Source: Treponema denticola ATCC 35405 (GTDB lineage: Bacteria > Spirochaetota > Spirochaetia > Treponematales > Treponemataceae). Taken from it: a stretch of DNA of 64,000 nucleotides. The translations under genes and the position numbers were made by a program. The notes under the pieces were generated by a model that did not search any database, was not told the DNA's origin, and saw nothing but the letters and a program-made list of their open reading frames with translations. The stretch spans positions 2,542,001 through 2,606,000 of the forward strand of contig NC_002967.9 of NCBI RefSeq assembly GCF_000008185.1, given 5' to 3'. Shown one piece after another: positions 17,104-26,187 of this stretch; within the stretch, counting starts at the first letter, position 1, and every line of letters begins with the position of its first letter.

Positions 17104-18300
17104 ATGAAAGATCTACGAAAAAGAACCTTTAATGTTTCAGGCCTTAGTTTCTTGGTTTATTCTCTTTCTTCTATTGCAATCTCAATATGCCTCGTAAATA
17201 TTAAAAGAGACTTAAACTTTTCGCTTACGGAAGCGGGATTATTCGGAATGCTTTGTGCTATCGAGCAGATGATAATTCTTTTTATAAGCCCCATCTTTGC
17301 TGCCAAATTCGGCAAGATAAAAGTTTTGCGCACAGCTCTCTTGATATTAACCGCAGGGCTTTTTTTCTTTTCAAAAAGCATAAACTTTTTTACGGCTCTT
17401 TTAAGTGCTCTTTGTATGGGCTTGGGTGTTGCAAATATGGAAGCCCTGCTGACTCCCATAGTAAACGATTTATATCCGAACGATACCGGAGCAAAGATGA
17501 ATATGATGCATGCCTTTTGGCCCTTGGGAACTTGTTCCGGTCTGATAGGCTTCGGCTATCTTCTTTCGATAGGAATAAACTGGAGATACATTTACATAGG
17601 CCTATCTATTTTTGCTCTATTGATTTGTTTTTCCTATCCTTCATCAAAAAAAATAAAACTTCCTCCTTCGGACGGAAGCAAGGCTGCCTTTAAAGAGATA
17701 TTTTCCCTACCCTCCTTTTGGCTTTTCGGCCTATCCCTTTTTTTTGCAGGAGGAGCCGAAGGAGCTTTTGCCTTTTGGTCGGCTACATTAATTCAGCTTT
17801 ATTTAAAAGCCTCTGCCTTTTATGCAGGAATTGTAACGGCGAGCTTTGCCCTCGGAATGTTTATCGGAAGATCCTTAAACAGCAAGGTTTTAAAAAAAGT
17901 TTCCATTCAAAAAGCGATAATAGTTTCTTCGATTGCTTCATTTATAGTCAGCCTATTATTTGTTTTTGTAAACTCGCTTTTCGGTTTGGCGGTGTTTTTA
18001 TTTTGTATGGGTCTTTGCCTTGCCTGCCTTTGGCCGACAATCCAATCCTTTGCCGCAGTCATCCTTCCTGTAGACGCAACAGCCCTTATGATTTTTTTAT
18101 CCTGCTTCGGAGTTCCCGGTTACAGCACTGCAAGTTTTATTATGGGAATAGTCGGCGATAAATACGATTTGTTTATTGCATTTATCACGGTAGTACCGGT
18201 TTTTTTAATTTTGGTTCCGATTCTTTTTATCATGGGATGCAAGCTGTCGGGCTCACCTAAACTAAAACCGTTAAGGGAAAAAAATGAATTTATTGGATAA
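17104..18300 (+). CDS. MFS transporter
   Basis: A 398-residue integral membrane protein with about 12 hydrophobic helices and major-facilitator features: a polar loop after helix 2 (FAAKFGKIKVLR), a GFGYLLSIGINWRYIY segment at helix 5/6, and the matching loop in the second half (GRSLNSKVLKK). Substrate is unknown. Its stop overlaps the start of nth by 17 nt, so the two genes are coupled. It appears to have a very short leader. Confidence 0.85.
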   Translation: MKDLRKRTFNVSGLSFLVYSLSSIAISICLVNIKRDLNFSLTEAGLFGMLCAIEQMIILFISPIFAAKFGKIKVLRTALLILTAGLFFFSKSINFFTALLSALCMGLGVANMEALLTPIVNDLYPNDTGAKMNMMHAFWPLGTCSGLIGFGYLLSIGINWRYIYIGLSIFALLICFSYPSSKKIKLPPSDGSKAAFKEIFSLPSFWLFGLSLFFAGGAEGAFAFWSATLIQLYLKASAFYAGIVTASFALGMFIGRSLNSKVLKKVSIQKAIIVSSIASFIVSLLFVFVNSLFGLAVFLFCMGLCLACLWPTIQSFAAVILPVDATALMIFLSCFGVPGYSTASFIMGIVGDKYDLFIAFITVVPVFLILVPILFIMGCKLSGSPKLKPLREKNEFIG

Positions 18301-18916
18301 AGATAAAATCGAAGAAGTATACCGCCGCTTTAAAAAAAATAACCCTAACCCGAAAGGAGAATTACATTCTGCAAATATTTTTACCCTTTTGGTAGCGGTG
18401 GTACTGTCTGCACAAGCGACTGATGTCGGTGTAAATAAAGCAACGGGGCCTTTTTTTAAGGCAGCCGATACGCCTCAAAAAATGATAGAACTGGGTGAAG
18501 AAGGAATCCGCGAATACATTAAAACAATAAATTTATATCCGACAAAGGCTAAACGTATTTTTGAATTAAGCCGAATAATCCAAAACGAGTATTCAGGAAT
18601 GGTTCCCGACAGCATGGAAGAACTTATAAAACTTCCCGGGGTCGGCCGCAAAACCGCAAACGTGGTTTTAAACATGGGCTTCGGAAAACCTGCAATCGCA
18701 GTTGATACCCATATCCTGCGCACCGCCCCGCGTATCGGTCTTTCATTGGGCAAGACTCCGATTCAAGTTGAAGAAGATTTACTTAAAGTTACTCCAAAAA
18801 AATATTTACTAAATGCCCACCACTGGATTCTCCTGCATGGGCGCTATATCTGCAAGGCCAGGAAACCGGAATGTGAAACCTGTTTTTTATCCGATATCTG
18901 TATGAAGAATTTATAA
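18284..18916 (+). CDS. nth: endonuclease III
   Basis: The 210-residue protein is a DNA glycosylase/AP lyase that removes oxidised pyrimidines. It has the helix-hairpin-helix (LPGVGRKTANVV, with the catalytic Lys), the catalytic Asp in AVDTHILR about 20 residues later, and the 4Fe-4S site C190-x6-C197-x2-C200-x5-C206. Length is standard. It starts inside the 3' end of the MFS gene, in another frame, and is probably expressed from the same message. Confidence 0.97.
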   Translation: MNLLDKDKIEEVYRRFKKNNPNPKGELHSANIFTLLVAVVLSAQATDVGVNKATGPFFKAADTPQKMIELGEEGIREYIKTINLYPTKAKRIFELSRIIQNEYSGMVPDSMEELIKLPGVGRKTANVVLNMGFGKPAIAVDTHILRTAPRIGLSLGKTPIQVEEDLLKVTPKKYLLNAHHWILLHGRYICKARKPECETCFLSDICMKNL

Positions 18917-18976
18917 ATGCCGAGTTTCATTCAGCTTAACTCCTCCGCTTAAAACAATTTGTTTTATCTTAGGTAT

Positions 18977-19005
18977 TTGAATTTTTTTGCGATTTATAGT
19001 ATCAT
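18977..19005 (+). promoter_or_regulatory. sigma-70 promoter of pyk
   Basis: TTGAAT, 17 bp and TATCAT, 26 bp before the pyk ATG; a TTGGAGGA ribosome binding site follows. Confidence 0.6.
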
Positions 19006-19031
19006 AATATCAGAAGTTTTGGAGGAATCCC

Positions 19032-20447
19032 ATGAAAAAAACAAAAATAGTATGCACAATAGGGCCCGCTTCCGACTCGGAAAGGGTCTTGGCAGAAATG
19101 TTTAAAGCCGGTTTAAATGTCTGCCGCCTTAATTTTTCGCATGGAAGCCATGAAGAACACAAGGTTAAAATAGATCGAATAAAAAAAATAAGAGAAGAGT
19201 TAAAAATGCCTATTGCACTTTTACTGGATACTAAGGGACCCGAAATCCGTTTGGGCCTTTTTGAAAAGCCTGTAGAAATTGTACAAGGTCAGGAATTTAT
19301 AATTACAACCAGAGATGTAATCGGAACAAATCAAATATGCAGCATCTCATATAAGAATATTGCCGCCGAAATTAAACCTAAAAGCAGAATCCTTATAAAT
19401 GACGGATTATTGGAGTTACAGGTTATCGATATTTTAAACGATACGGACATAGAATGTGTCGCAGTAAATTCCGGAACCCTAAGCAGCCGAAAAGGTGTAA
19501 ACATTCCGGGCTTGAGGGTAAACCTTCCTTACATGAGTGAAAAGGATATCTCCGATATCGAATTCGGAATTGAAAATGATGTGGATTTTATTGCCGCCTC
19601 CTTTACACAAAGAGCCGACGATATTATCCAAATAAGAAAACTTTTGGAAAAACACAAAAGTACAATCGCCGTTATAGCAAAAATAGAAAATCAAGAAGGC
19701 TTGGACAACATAGATGAAATTTTAGCGGAAGCCGACGGAATAATGGTAGCCCGGGGAGATATGGGTGTAGAAATAGAGCCCGAAAAAATCCCTCATCTTC
19801 AAAAGCAGCTGATAAAAAAAGCAAACCTTGCAGGAAAGCCGGTTATCACCGCAACTCAGATGCTCGAATCTATGACCCACAACCTGCGTCCCACCAGAGC
19901 CGAAGTTACCGACGTTGCAAACGCTATTCTCGACGGAACATCAGCTGTAATGCTTTCTGGAGAAACCGCAGCAGGCGAATACCCTGTCGAAACCGTGGCC
20001 ATGATGACCTCAATTGCGAACTCTATAGAAGAAACATTAGATTATGAAAAACTATTTGCTGAAAATGCTTCTCTTCATGAGACCACAATCACAAATGCAA
20101 TTGCAAGAGCCACCTGCTCCACTGCCCTAGCCCTCGATGCAAATGCAATCATAACGGCATCCGCTTCGGGAATAACGCCCAGAGCTCTTTCAAAATTTAA
20201 ACCAAGGGTACCGATTATTGCAATAACGGAATCGCCTCAGGTTATGAGAAAGATGGCCCTCGACTGGGACGTATATCCGGTTTTAGCCGATCCTATAAAA
20301 TCGACCGATAACATGTTCGATGTGTGTTCGCAAATTGCAAAGGATACAGGCCATGTAAAAAAAGGAGACATAGCAATCCTTACGGCCGGGATTCCTATAG
20401 GCAAAGCAGGATCTACAAACCTTCTAAAGGTAGAAATAATAGAATAA
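19032..20447 (+). CDS. pyk: pyruvate kinase
   Basis: A 471-residue glycolytic enzyme that makes ATP and pyruvate from phosphoenolpyruvate. Diagnostic blocks run in order: KIVCTIGPAS at the start, CRLNFSHG, LLDTKGPEIR, the active-site IAKIENQEG (Lys near 222), MVARGDMGVE, and ITATQMLESM. The allosteric C-terminal domain is present. It is followed 12 bp later by the NYN gene. GGAGGA supports the ATG. Confidence 0.97.
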   Translation: MKKTKIVCTIGPASDSERVLAEMFKAGLNVCRLNFSHGSHEEHKVKIDRIKKIREELKMPIALLLDTKGPEIRLGLFEKPVEIVQGQEFIITTRDVIGTNQICSISYKNIAAEIKPKSRILINDGLLELQVIDILNDTDIECVAVNSGTLSSRKGVNIPGLRVNLPYMSEKDISDIEFGIENDVDFIAASFTQRADDIIQIRKLLEKHKSTIAVIAKIENQEGLDNIDEILAEADGIMVARGDMGVEIEPEKIPHLQKQLIKKANLAGKPVITATQMLESMTHNLRPTRAEVTDVANAILDGTSAVMLSGETAAGEYPVETVAMMTSIANSIEETLDYEKLFAENASLHETTITNAIARATCSTALALDANAIITASASGITPRALSKFKPRVPIIAITESPQVMRKMALDWDVYPVLADPIKSTDNMFDVCSQIAKDTGHVKKGDIAILTAGIPIGKAGSTNLLKVEIIE

Positions 20448-20459
20448 GGTAATAACAAA

Positions 20460-21401
20460 ATGGAAAAAAAGTATGCTATTTTAATTGACGGAGACAACAT
20501 AGCTCCTTCCTATCTCGACTCGATAATTTCCGAAGTTTCAAAAGAAGGAGAGGTTCTGATAAAAAGACTTTACGGGGACTGGACTACTCCCAATATGAAC
20601 GGCTGGAAACCTTGGCTTGAAAAAGTACCTATCCGGCCCGTCCAGCAATTTAGAAACGGTCCCAATGCAACCGATAACACAATCATAATGGATGCTATAG
20701 AACTTGCAAACACAAATCAAGGAATAAATGCTGTCTGCATAGTTTCTACCGATTCCGATTATTACAGCCTTGCCCTAAAATTGCGGGAGTATGGGCTCTA
20801 TGTTTTGGGAATCGGAAAATCCAATGCAAAACCTCTTTGGGTAAACGCCTGCAACGAATTTAAATATCTTGAAAACTTTGATGAAACTGAAGAATACGAA
20901 GAAGACGCAAAAAGCGGCAAAAAGTTTAAATCCCTCGAAGACCTTATCTGCCATGCTTATAGAAATTCCCGCATGACAGAAGAAGGCTGGGTAAGTCTTT
21001 CCGACCTAGGAAATTCCATACGTAACTTTATGCCGGAATTCGATCCACGCTCTTACAGCCACAACACATTGAGAGAAATAATCGATGCCCTATCGGATGA
21101 TTTTGAACTAAGGTCGGACGACAGGATACCGCCCAACTATTGGATAAAGGCAATAGGCCGCAAAAATGAAACGCCAAAAATAAAGGGAAAAATAAAACGG
21201 CTTATGAACCGATACGGAATTATCGAAAACGAAAACGGAGACTTTTTCTTTTCGTTCACAAACATCGATAAAAAATGCAGGGACAAACTTATAAAAGAGG
21301 GAACACCGGTAAAGTTCAGGGTGTTTAAGATGCCAAATCCCAAGGGCGAAGACTCGGCTGACAGAAACGGAAAAGCAGCCGAAATTGAAATAATAGGTTA
21401 A
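20460..21401 (+). CDS. NYN / OST-HTH (LOTUS) / cold-shock-like protein
   Basis: This 313-residue protein seems to have three nucleic-acid modules. Residues 1-140 are a NYN (LabA/PIN-like) nuclease domain with ILIDGDN, KRLYGDW and STDSDYYSLALKLRE acidic motifs. Residues about 160-225 fit an OST-HTH/LOTUS RNA-binding domain (EEGWVSLSDLGN). Residues about 240-312 resemble a cold-shock OB fold (KGKIKRLMNRYGII, then FFFSFTNI and a GTPVKFRV strand). It follows pyk closely, with AAGGTAA before the ATG. An RNA-processing role is inferred; the target is unknown. Confidence 0.82.
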   Translation: MEKKYAILIDGDNIAPSYLDSIISEVSKEGEVLIKRLYGDWTTPNMNGWKPWLEKVPIRPVQQFRNGPNATDNTIIMDAIELANTNQGINAVCIVSTDSDYYSLALKLREYGLYVLGIGKSNAKPLWVNACNEFKYLENFDETEEYEEDAKSGKKFKSLEDLICHAYRNSRMTEEGWVSLSDLGNSIRNFMPEFDPRSYSHNTLREIIDALSDDFELRSDDRIPPNYWIKAIGRKNETPKIKGKIKRLMNRYGIIENENGDFFFSFTNIDKKCRDKLIKEGTPVKFRVFKMPNPKGEDSADRNGKAAEIEIIG

Positions 21402-21405
21402 ACTT

Positions 21406-21918
21406 ATGAAACAAGAAAAAGACAGGATAGTAAAATTTTTTACCTTGAAATTATGGCTCCGTATATCGGCCATTGTAATCGGAGGTGCAATTTTTTATTT
21501 GAATATATCTTCCATGAAAGAAGGAGAGTATTCCATAATTGCCCTTATTTTTGGAACCCTATTTTTAGTTGCGGGCCTTTTCGAAAATTCGTGGTACTTT
21601 AATATCACAAAAGAACAGGCTATTCAAAAAGCAGGGATATTCTTTTTTCCAAAAACAAAAATTATAAACTTTTCGGCAATACACAGCATCGAAATTGAAA
21701 CCTTCAAAAGGCCGGCCCGCTTCGGCACCTTTACCGAAGTTAAGATGGTATTGCTTGACGGAAAAACAATAGTTATAGACAACGATAAGACGAAGTTTCT
21801 TCAAAAGCAGCTTGAAGAAATCGCCGAAGTTCAAGATATAATAAGGCGTCAAAATAATAAAAAAGCCGAAGACTTTTTTAATGCAGTCGCAGCCGATATT
21901 TTAAACCCGAAGGAATAA
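21406..21918 (+). CDS. two-helix membrane protein with PH-like domain
   Basis: 170 residues. Two adjacent membrane helices (about 14-32 and 42-60) are followed by a beta-rich cytoplasmic part (NITKEQAIQKAG ... IHSIEIETF ... VLLDGKTIVIDND) that looks like the bacterial PH-like domains of small membrane proteins. It starts 4 bp after the NYN stop with no clear ribosome binding site, implying coupling. I do not recognise a named family with certainty and no function is claimed. Confidence 0.65.
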   Translation: MKQEKDRIVKFFTLKLWLRISAIVIGGAIFYLNISSMKEGEYSIIALIFGTLFLVAGLFENSWYFNITKEQAIQKAGIFFFPKTKIINFSAIHSIEIETFKRPARFGTFTEVKMVLLDGKTIVIDNDKTKFLQKQLEEIAEVQDIIRRQNNKKAEDFFNAVAADILNPKE

Positions 21919-21924
21919 GAGCTT

Positions 21925-22332
21925 TTGAAACCCTTAAAAATATTTTTTCTTTTTGTCTCATTTGTTCTTTTATGGAGCTGTAAGCCTAAGGAGACCTCGG
22001 AAACCTTTCACATTCCTTTTTTAAAAGAAAAGGCGGAAGAAATTATTTTTATGATAAACGATAAGGACTGGGAAGGCATAAGAAACTTAAGCACCGAAGA
22101 GTTTAAAAAAAACTTGGATGAAGAATTTATAAATGTAAATACTAAAATATTTTTTGAGCCGGCAGGAAAATACCTATATACAAAAGAAGCTTATTTTTTA
22201 GAAACAAAAGATAAAAACTCAGGAGAAGTTATAGGAGTTGTTATCGTTAAGGTAGGATACGAAAATAAAACTCTATGCTACACCTTCAATTTTGCAAAAG
22301 ACACAAAGCTGATAGGCTTCTTTTTAAAATAG
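21925..22332 (+). CDS. small lipoprotein, DUF3887-like size
   Basis: 135 residues starting with TTG at 21925, 6 bp after the previous gene. A hydrophobic signal (residues 5-15) ends with LLWSC, so it is a predicted lipoprotein. The rest contains a helical segment (EKAEEIIFMINDKDWEGI) and then strands, as in small DUF3887/NTF2-like lipoproteins; that match is tentative. It is last in the pyk-NYN gene string. No ATG start is available at the signal peptide, so TTG is preferred. Confidence 0.65.
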   Translation: MKPLKIFFLFVSFVLLWSCKPKETSETFHIPFLKEKAEEIIFMINDKDWEGIRNLSTEEFKKNLDEEFINVNTKIFFEPAGKYLYTKEAYFLETKDKNSGEVIGVVIVKVGYENKTLCYTFNFAKDTKLIGFFLK

Positions 22333-22363
22333 ATTTAGAAACTATAAAAAACAATTTAAAAGA

Positions 22364-23248
22364 TTAATCTTCTTTTTCCCAAAAGTATGTAAAGAAATAA
22401 CTTGTTATGTCTTCAGGGTCAGTTTCATCGCTTAGCTTATAGGCATTAGTATTTCTTTGAATTGTACATTGAGTTTTTTCTGTAAATAATTTTGAAAGCA
22501 AATACATTGCAGGCCTGTTATCGCAGATACCGAGCGTCCATGCAGAAGGTTTTAGACTTGTCAAAAAATAGCGGGACTTTGCATCCTTTTCGGCAGTTTT
22601 TTCCATATCGGATTTATGTGAAAAATCGGAAGAAATTAAAAGGAAAGCCTCCTTATCTTTGATAGAAAAAACTTTTGTTACCGTCTCATAAAGTTTAGTT
22701 GCAAGACTCATATTTACGGGAGGCTCTCCGTAATAAGCGATGGCAACAACCTTTGCATCGGGAAAGTATTTTTTTATGTATGGAATCAAGGTTGAAACAC
22801 CGTGCTCGTATACAAATACTTTATCATCAAAGGGCACATCAAAAAGACGCGATAAGTTTTCAACCTTATCCTTTGCAGAATTGACAAGGCCGTCCTTAGT
22901 TTGCCATGATCCCTTTGTTAAAGAAAAATCGTACAGAGAAAGACCCCAATGAGAAGGGCTTAAAATATAAAAAGTTTTTATCGTTCTAGCCTCGGCAAGA
23001 TCGGTAAACCAATCATCTATTAAGGCATCGGTTAGAAGATGATGGCTCACCGTTCCGCCCCAAGGCTTTGCTCCGTCCGGCAAAGAAGCTTCCTTGGGGA
23101 TAAACCTCGTCTTAGGAGGCTTTTCCCCATCAGAGCTCCATGTTCTGAAAATTTTTTCAGTCTCTTCCGTCTCGTCTTTTTTGCCGGTACAAGCCGTCAA
23201 ACAAAAACAAATAAAAAAAACGGTGATTATAAATTTTATAACTTTCAT
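22364..23248 (-). CDS. Memo-family (AmmeMemoRadiSam B) lipoprotein
   Basis: 294 residues. A signal peptide ends in LTAC, so this Memo-family protein is predicted to be a lipoprotein, which is unusual for the family. Memo motifs are present in order: VSHHLL, ILSPSHWG, YEHGVSTLIPY, KVVAIAYYG and ISSDFSH. Memo proteins resemble extradiol dioxygenases and bind metal through His residues. In many bacteria they occur with AMMECR1 and a radical SAM partner; neither is adjacent here. It lies 36 bp downstream of the DUF3160 lipoprotein gene and is likely cotranscribed. Confidence 0.88.
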   Translation of the reverse strand: MKVIKFIITVFFICFCLTACTGKKDETEETEKIFRTWSSDGEKPPKTRFIPKEASLPDGAKPWGGTVSHHLLTDALIDDWFTDLAEARTIKTFYILSPSHWGLSLYDFSLTKGSWQTKDGLVNSAKDKVENLSRLFDVPFDDKVFVYEHGVSTLIPYIKKYFPDAKVVAIAYYGEPPVNMSLATKLYETVTKVFSIKDKEAFLLISSDFSHKSDMEKTAEKDAKSRYFLTSLKPSAWTLGICDNRPAMYLLSKLFTEKTQCTIQRNTNAYKLSDETDPEDITSYFFTYFWEKED

Positions 23249-23284
23249 ATTATCTAAAATTCGAGTCCGTCAAAAATGCTTTTT

Positions 23285-26071
23285 TTAAAAAGAAATATTC
23301 TGAGCCCAGAAAGGCTTTAAGTCCTCCATGTCCTCATTAGAATAAACCCTTTCTTTCCATTCTTCATTTGTCAGACGGTTGGATATGTCTTGTTCAAATT
23401 CATAGTAATTAAAACAATAACCGACAGCTATTCTTTTTCCGCCTTGAGCATCGTTTAAGGGAACATAGATTCTATAGGGAATACCGACAGCCGTTTCAAG
23501 AACAAAGCCTTCTTCTCCATTTGTAAACACATCGGCAACCAAGGCCATGCGCAATTGTTCAGGCTCAACAACCGCATTTATGGAAGGCATGAGAATACGG
23601 GCCAGGAAGCCGGGCATCAAGGATATCCATTTTAGGTCTTTTTCAGAAACGGGCTTATCCGCAATTTCAAGCTTAACGATATCGGCAGCATGTAAGGCAG
23701 CGTCTTTTAACATTTCAAGCTTTTGTAAATTATTTTCATCTATGAGCTTATAAGGCTTTAATGCATTTATAAGAACATCCACAGAAGAAGCAGTGTTTTT
23801 CCAAAATGCTAAGTTAGGCTCTATATAGTGAACCGGATTGGGAATCTTCTTTACCCTATAGGTAAGCTCGGGACCGGGACCGCCTCCAAGCTCTGCAAAA
23901 GCCTGTTTTGTATATAAAATAGTATCATGCCTTAACTCTGCCCATGTTCCGTGAGCCGACAATAAGGACTTTACACTCCATGCAGGGCTTTCGGTAAAAT
24001 AAAAACCGGAACCTTGCTCAAAACGGGCTTGCAGGCCTATCTCGTTTAAGGTTTTACCGTAATAAGTTTTTCCCAATATTTTGTCGGGAGAAGCTACTAC
24101 TTCTTTTTCGATTTTATCAAGGGTAGCTTTTAACTTAGGAAAATCGGAGTAATCTTTTTGAAGCAATAAATCGGCAGACTTTGAACCAAGAGCCTTCATA
24201 ATATCCAGCCCCTTAACATGTGCACGGCCATACAGTCTGGGAGAGCTTACCAAGCTGTGAATATAAGAATCGAGAGTAAACCTCTGACCGAAAAGTCTCC
24301 AGCCCATGGGAGGCTTTCTTTCTTCATCGGTACCTTCGGAAGCAGTATAAAAAACGGAAGCCCCGGCTATGGCCGGAGGTCTTAACTTTTCGTGAGCCGA
24401 TTTCATAAATGCGAACAAATTGTTTTTATCGCTTGCCCATTTTTCAAAATCCTTTACATCATAGCTTTTCCAGAGAGGCAAGACCTCTTTAAAAGATAGG
24501 TCATCGGATAGGCCTATTAAATCGGTTATAGGATCAAAAAGAGCTGACCACTTTTTATAAAGCTCTTCATCATTTTTTACAAGCTCAGTAATCAAAAGAG
24601 CTATGGGCTCCATGTTCAAAGTTAGAGCATAAGCATCGGAAGCAGCTTTACCATCCTGTTCCAAAACTTCAGGCCCCTTATCTGCAATTAAAAAATGAGC
24701 ATGTCCGAACCACATCATTGCTCTAAAATAGGAAGACAAAATACCGTTTTTTGTGTAGTGTCCTCTCGGTTTATATTGGGAATAATCTTCTTTTGTATAG
24801 GTTCCGTCTTCAAATGTAAAAAGAGGAGAAGGCGCAGGGCCTTGAGCCTTATCTATAAGATCTATTTCTTCACTTACCGTTTTCGGATATTTTGCAAGAA
24901 CTTCATCTTTATTGGGCTCTTTATAAACAGTTTCATCAGAGCCGTACTCATCTTTTTGAATTACAGATTTAGGAGCAAGTTCCAAGAGAACACGGGCAAC
25001 TTGAAAATATAGTTTAGCCTTTTCTAAGGTTTCAGGTCTTGCCGTAGGAAAGCCTTTTTTGTTTACATTATTTAAACTATCGTCAAAGGCTGTTACAAGC
25101 TCAAGAAGTCTAGGCGTAAAAAAATTCTCTTCAATATTTTGCAATGTCCTATCAAAAAAAAGATGCTTTGCATGGGCCATCAAATCGGTGGTAATAAAAA
25201 GTGTAGTGCCGTCATTTCCAAGAAAGCTTGAATCATAACTATCTTCATATGATTCGTAATGATAACCATAATGATTTCTGTACAAGGCAATCATATCATC
25301 AGCGGACATCATATGCAGATCATATTCATCGGGTTTAACTTTTTCAAAAATTAACCTATCTCTTTCCAAAACAGCTTGATGAGCCTTGCTTAAAAATTCA
25401 TAACCGAATACCGTATAAAATTCTTTAGGAGCACCGTTGGTCAAATAACGCATAGAAATAACTTGATTTATTTTCAAATCATTATTCATACCTGTAAGAT
25501 CGGCTCCAAAGACAAGTCCTTTTTCTCCGTTCCATGTTGTACGGTAAAAATAATTTTGATTTTCTTGAAACTTAAAAACACCGAAATCGAACTCATCATC
25601 GGCATCAAACGGAAGCCTTACCGGCTCTTTTTCAATATTCAAAACAGTACCGAACGGAACGGGAATTCCCTTAGGCAGGTTTTTTAGGTCTTCTTGAGAT
25701 TTTAATTCTGCATTAGGATAAAATAAACAAAGATCGCTTCCGACGACAGCTGTCGCTCCTTCTTGCACCTTATTAAAGGGGAAATTTTTAAAAACAAGCT
25801 TATCTTTTAAATACTTTTGGTGGGCAGAAGGTGCACTCTGTTTTTTTGCAAATTCTAACTGCAAACTGCCGTCATACCTTACCTTTTCAAGACACTTTTC
25901 TGCAAGCAATGATTCTTCCATTTCCATGTTCACATTTTCCGCAACATCATCGACTGCCGATTCATTAGGCGCAGCTTTATCTTTTGCATTGCAAGAAAAA
26001 AATGATATAACACAAACAAACAATAACGGTATAAAAATAAGATTTATGCCTTTCTTTTTTAATTGAAACAT
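23285..26071 (-). CDS. DUF3160 lipoprotein
   Basis: A 928-residue lipoprotein: signal helix (about residues 8-24) ending ISFFSC, then a large domain of the DUF3160 family, best recognised by the dense Trp/Tyr-rich central third (RAMMWFGHAHF, GWRLFGQRFTLDSY) and a C-terminal GPGPELTYRVKKIP block. Function of DUF3160 is not known. The start at 26071 is preceded by GGAGGAG; a longer frame to 26140 has no support. It forms a probable operon with the Memo lipoprotein, so both may act on the same extracytoplasmic process. Confidence 0.85.
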   Translation of the reverse strand: MFQLKKKGINLIFIPLLFVCVISFFSCNAKDKAAPNESAVDDVAENVNMEMEESLLAEKCLEKVRYDGSLQLEFAKKQSAPSAHQKYLKDKLVFKNFPFNKVQEGATAVVGSDLCLFYPNAELKSQEDLKNLPKGIPVPFGTVLNIEKEPVRLPFDADDEFDFGVFKFQENQNYFYRTTWNGEKGLVFGADLTGMNNDLKINQVISMRYLTNGAPKEFYTVFGYEFLSKAHQAVLERDRLIFEKVKPDEYDLHMMSADDMIALYRNHYGYHYESYEDSYDSSFLGNDGTTLFITTDLMAHAKHLFFDRTLQNIEENFFTPRLLELVTAFDDSLNNVNKKGFPTARPETLEKAKLYFQVARVLLELAPKSVIQKDEYGSDETVYKEPNKDEVLAKYPKTVSEEIDLIDKAQGPAPSPLFTFEDGTYTKEDYSQYKPRGHYTKNGILSSYFRAMMWFGHAHFLIADKGPEVLEQDGKAASDAYALTLNMEPIALLITELVKNDEELYKKWSALFDPITDLIGLSDDLSFKEVLPLWKSYDVKDFEKWASDKNNLFAFMKSAHEKLRPPAIAGASVFYTASEGTDEERKPPMGWRLFGQRFTLDSYIHSLVSSPRLYGRAHVKGLDIMKALGSKSADLLLQKDYSDFPKLKATLDKIEKEVVASPDKILGKTYYGKTLNEIGLQARFEQGSGFYFTESPAWSVKSLLSAHGTWAELRHDTILYTKQAFAELGGGPGPELTYRVKKIPNPVHYIEPNLAFWKNTASSVDVLINALKPYKLIDENNLQKLEMLKDAALHAADIVKLEIADKPVSEKDLKWISLMPGFLARILMPSINAVVEPEQLRMALVADVFTNGEEGFVLETAVGIPYRIYVPLNDAQGGKRIAVGYCFNYYEFEQDISNRLTNEEWKERVYSNEDMEDLKPFWAQNISF

Positions 26072-26187
26072 TTTAAAAACTCCTCCGTAAAAAACGATAT
26101 CATGTAATTTAATAATAGCACAAACGAACCCGATTGACAAGCTAAAGCAAAAAAAAGAAAATATGCCTTTAAGAGAATACTAATATT

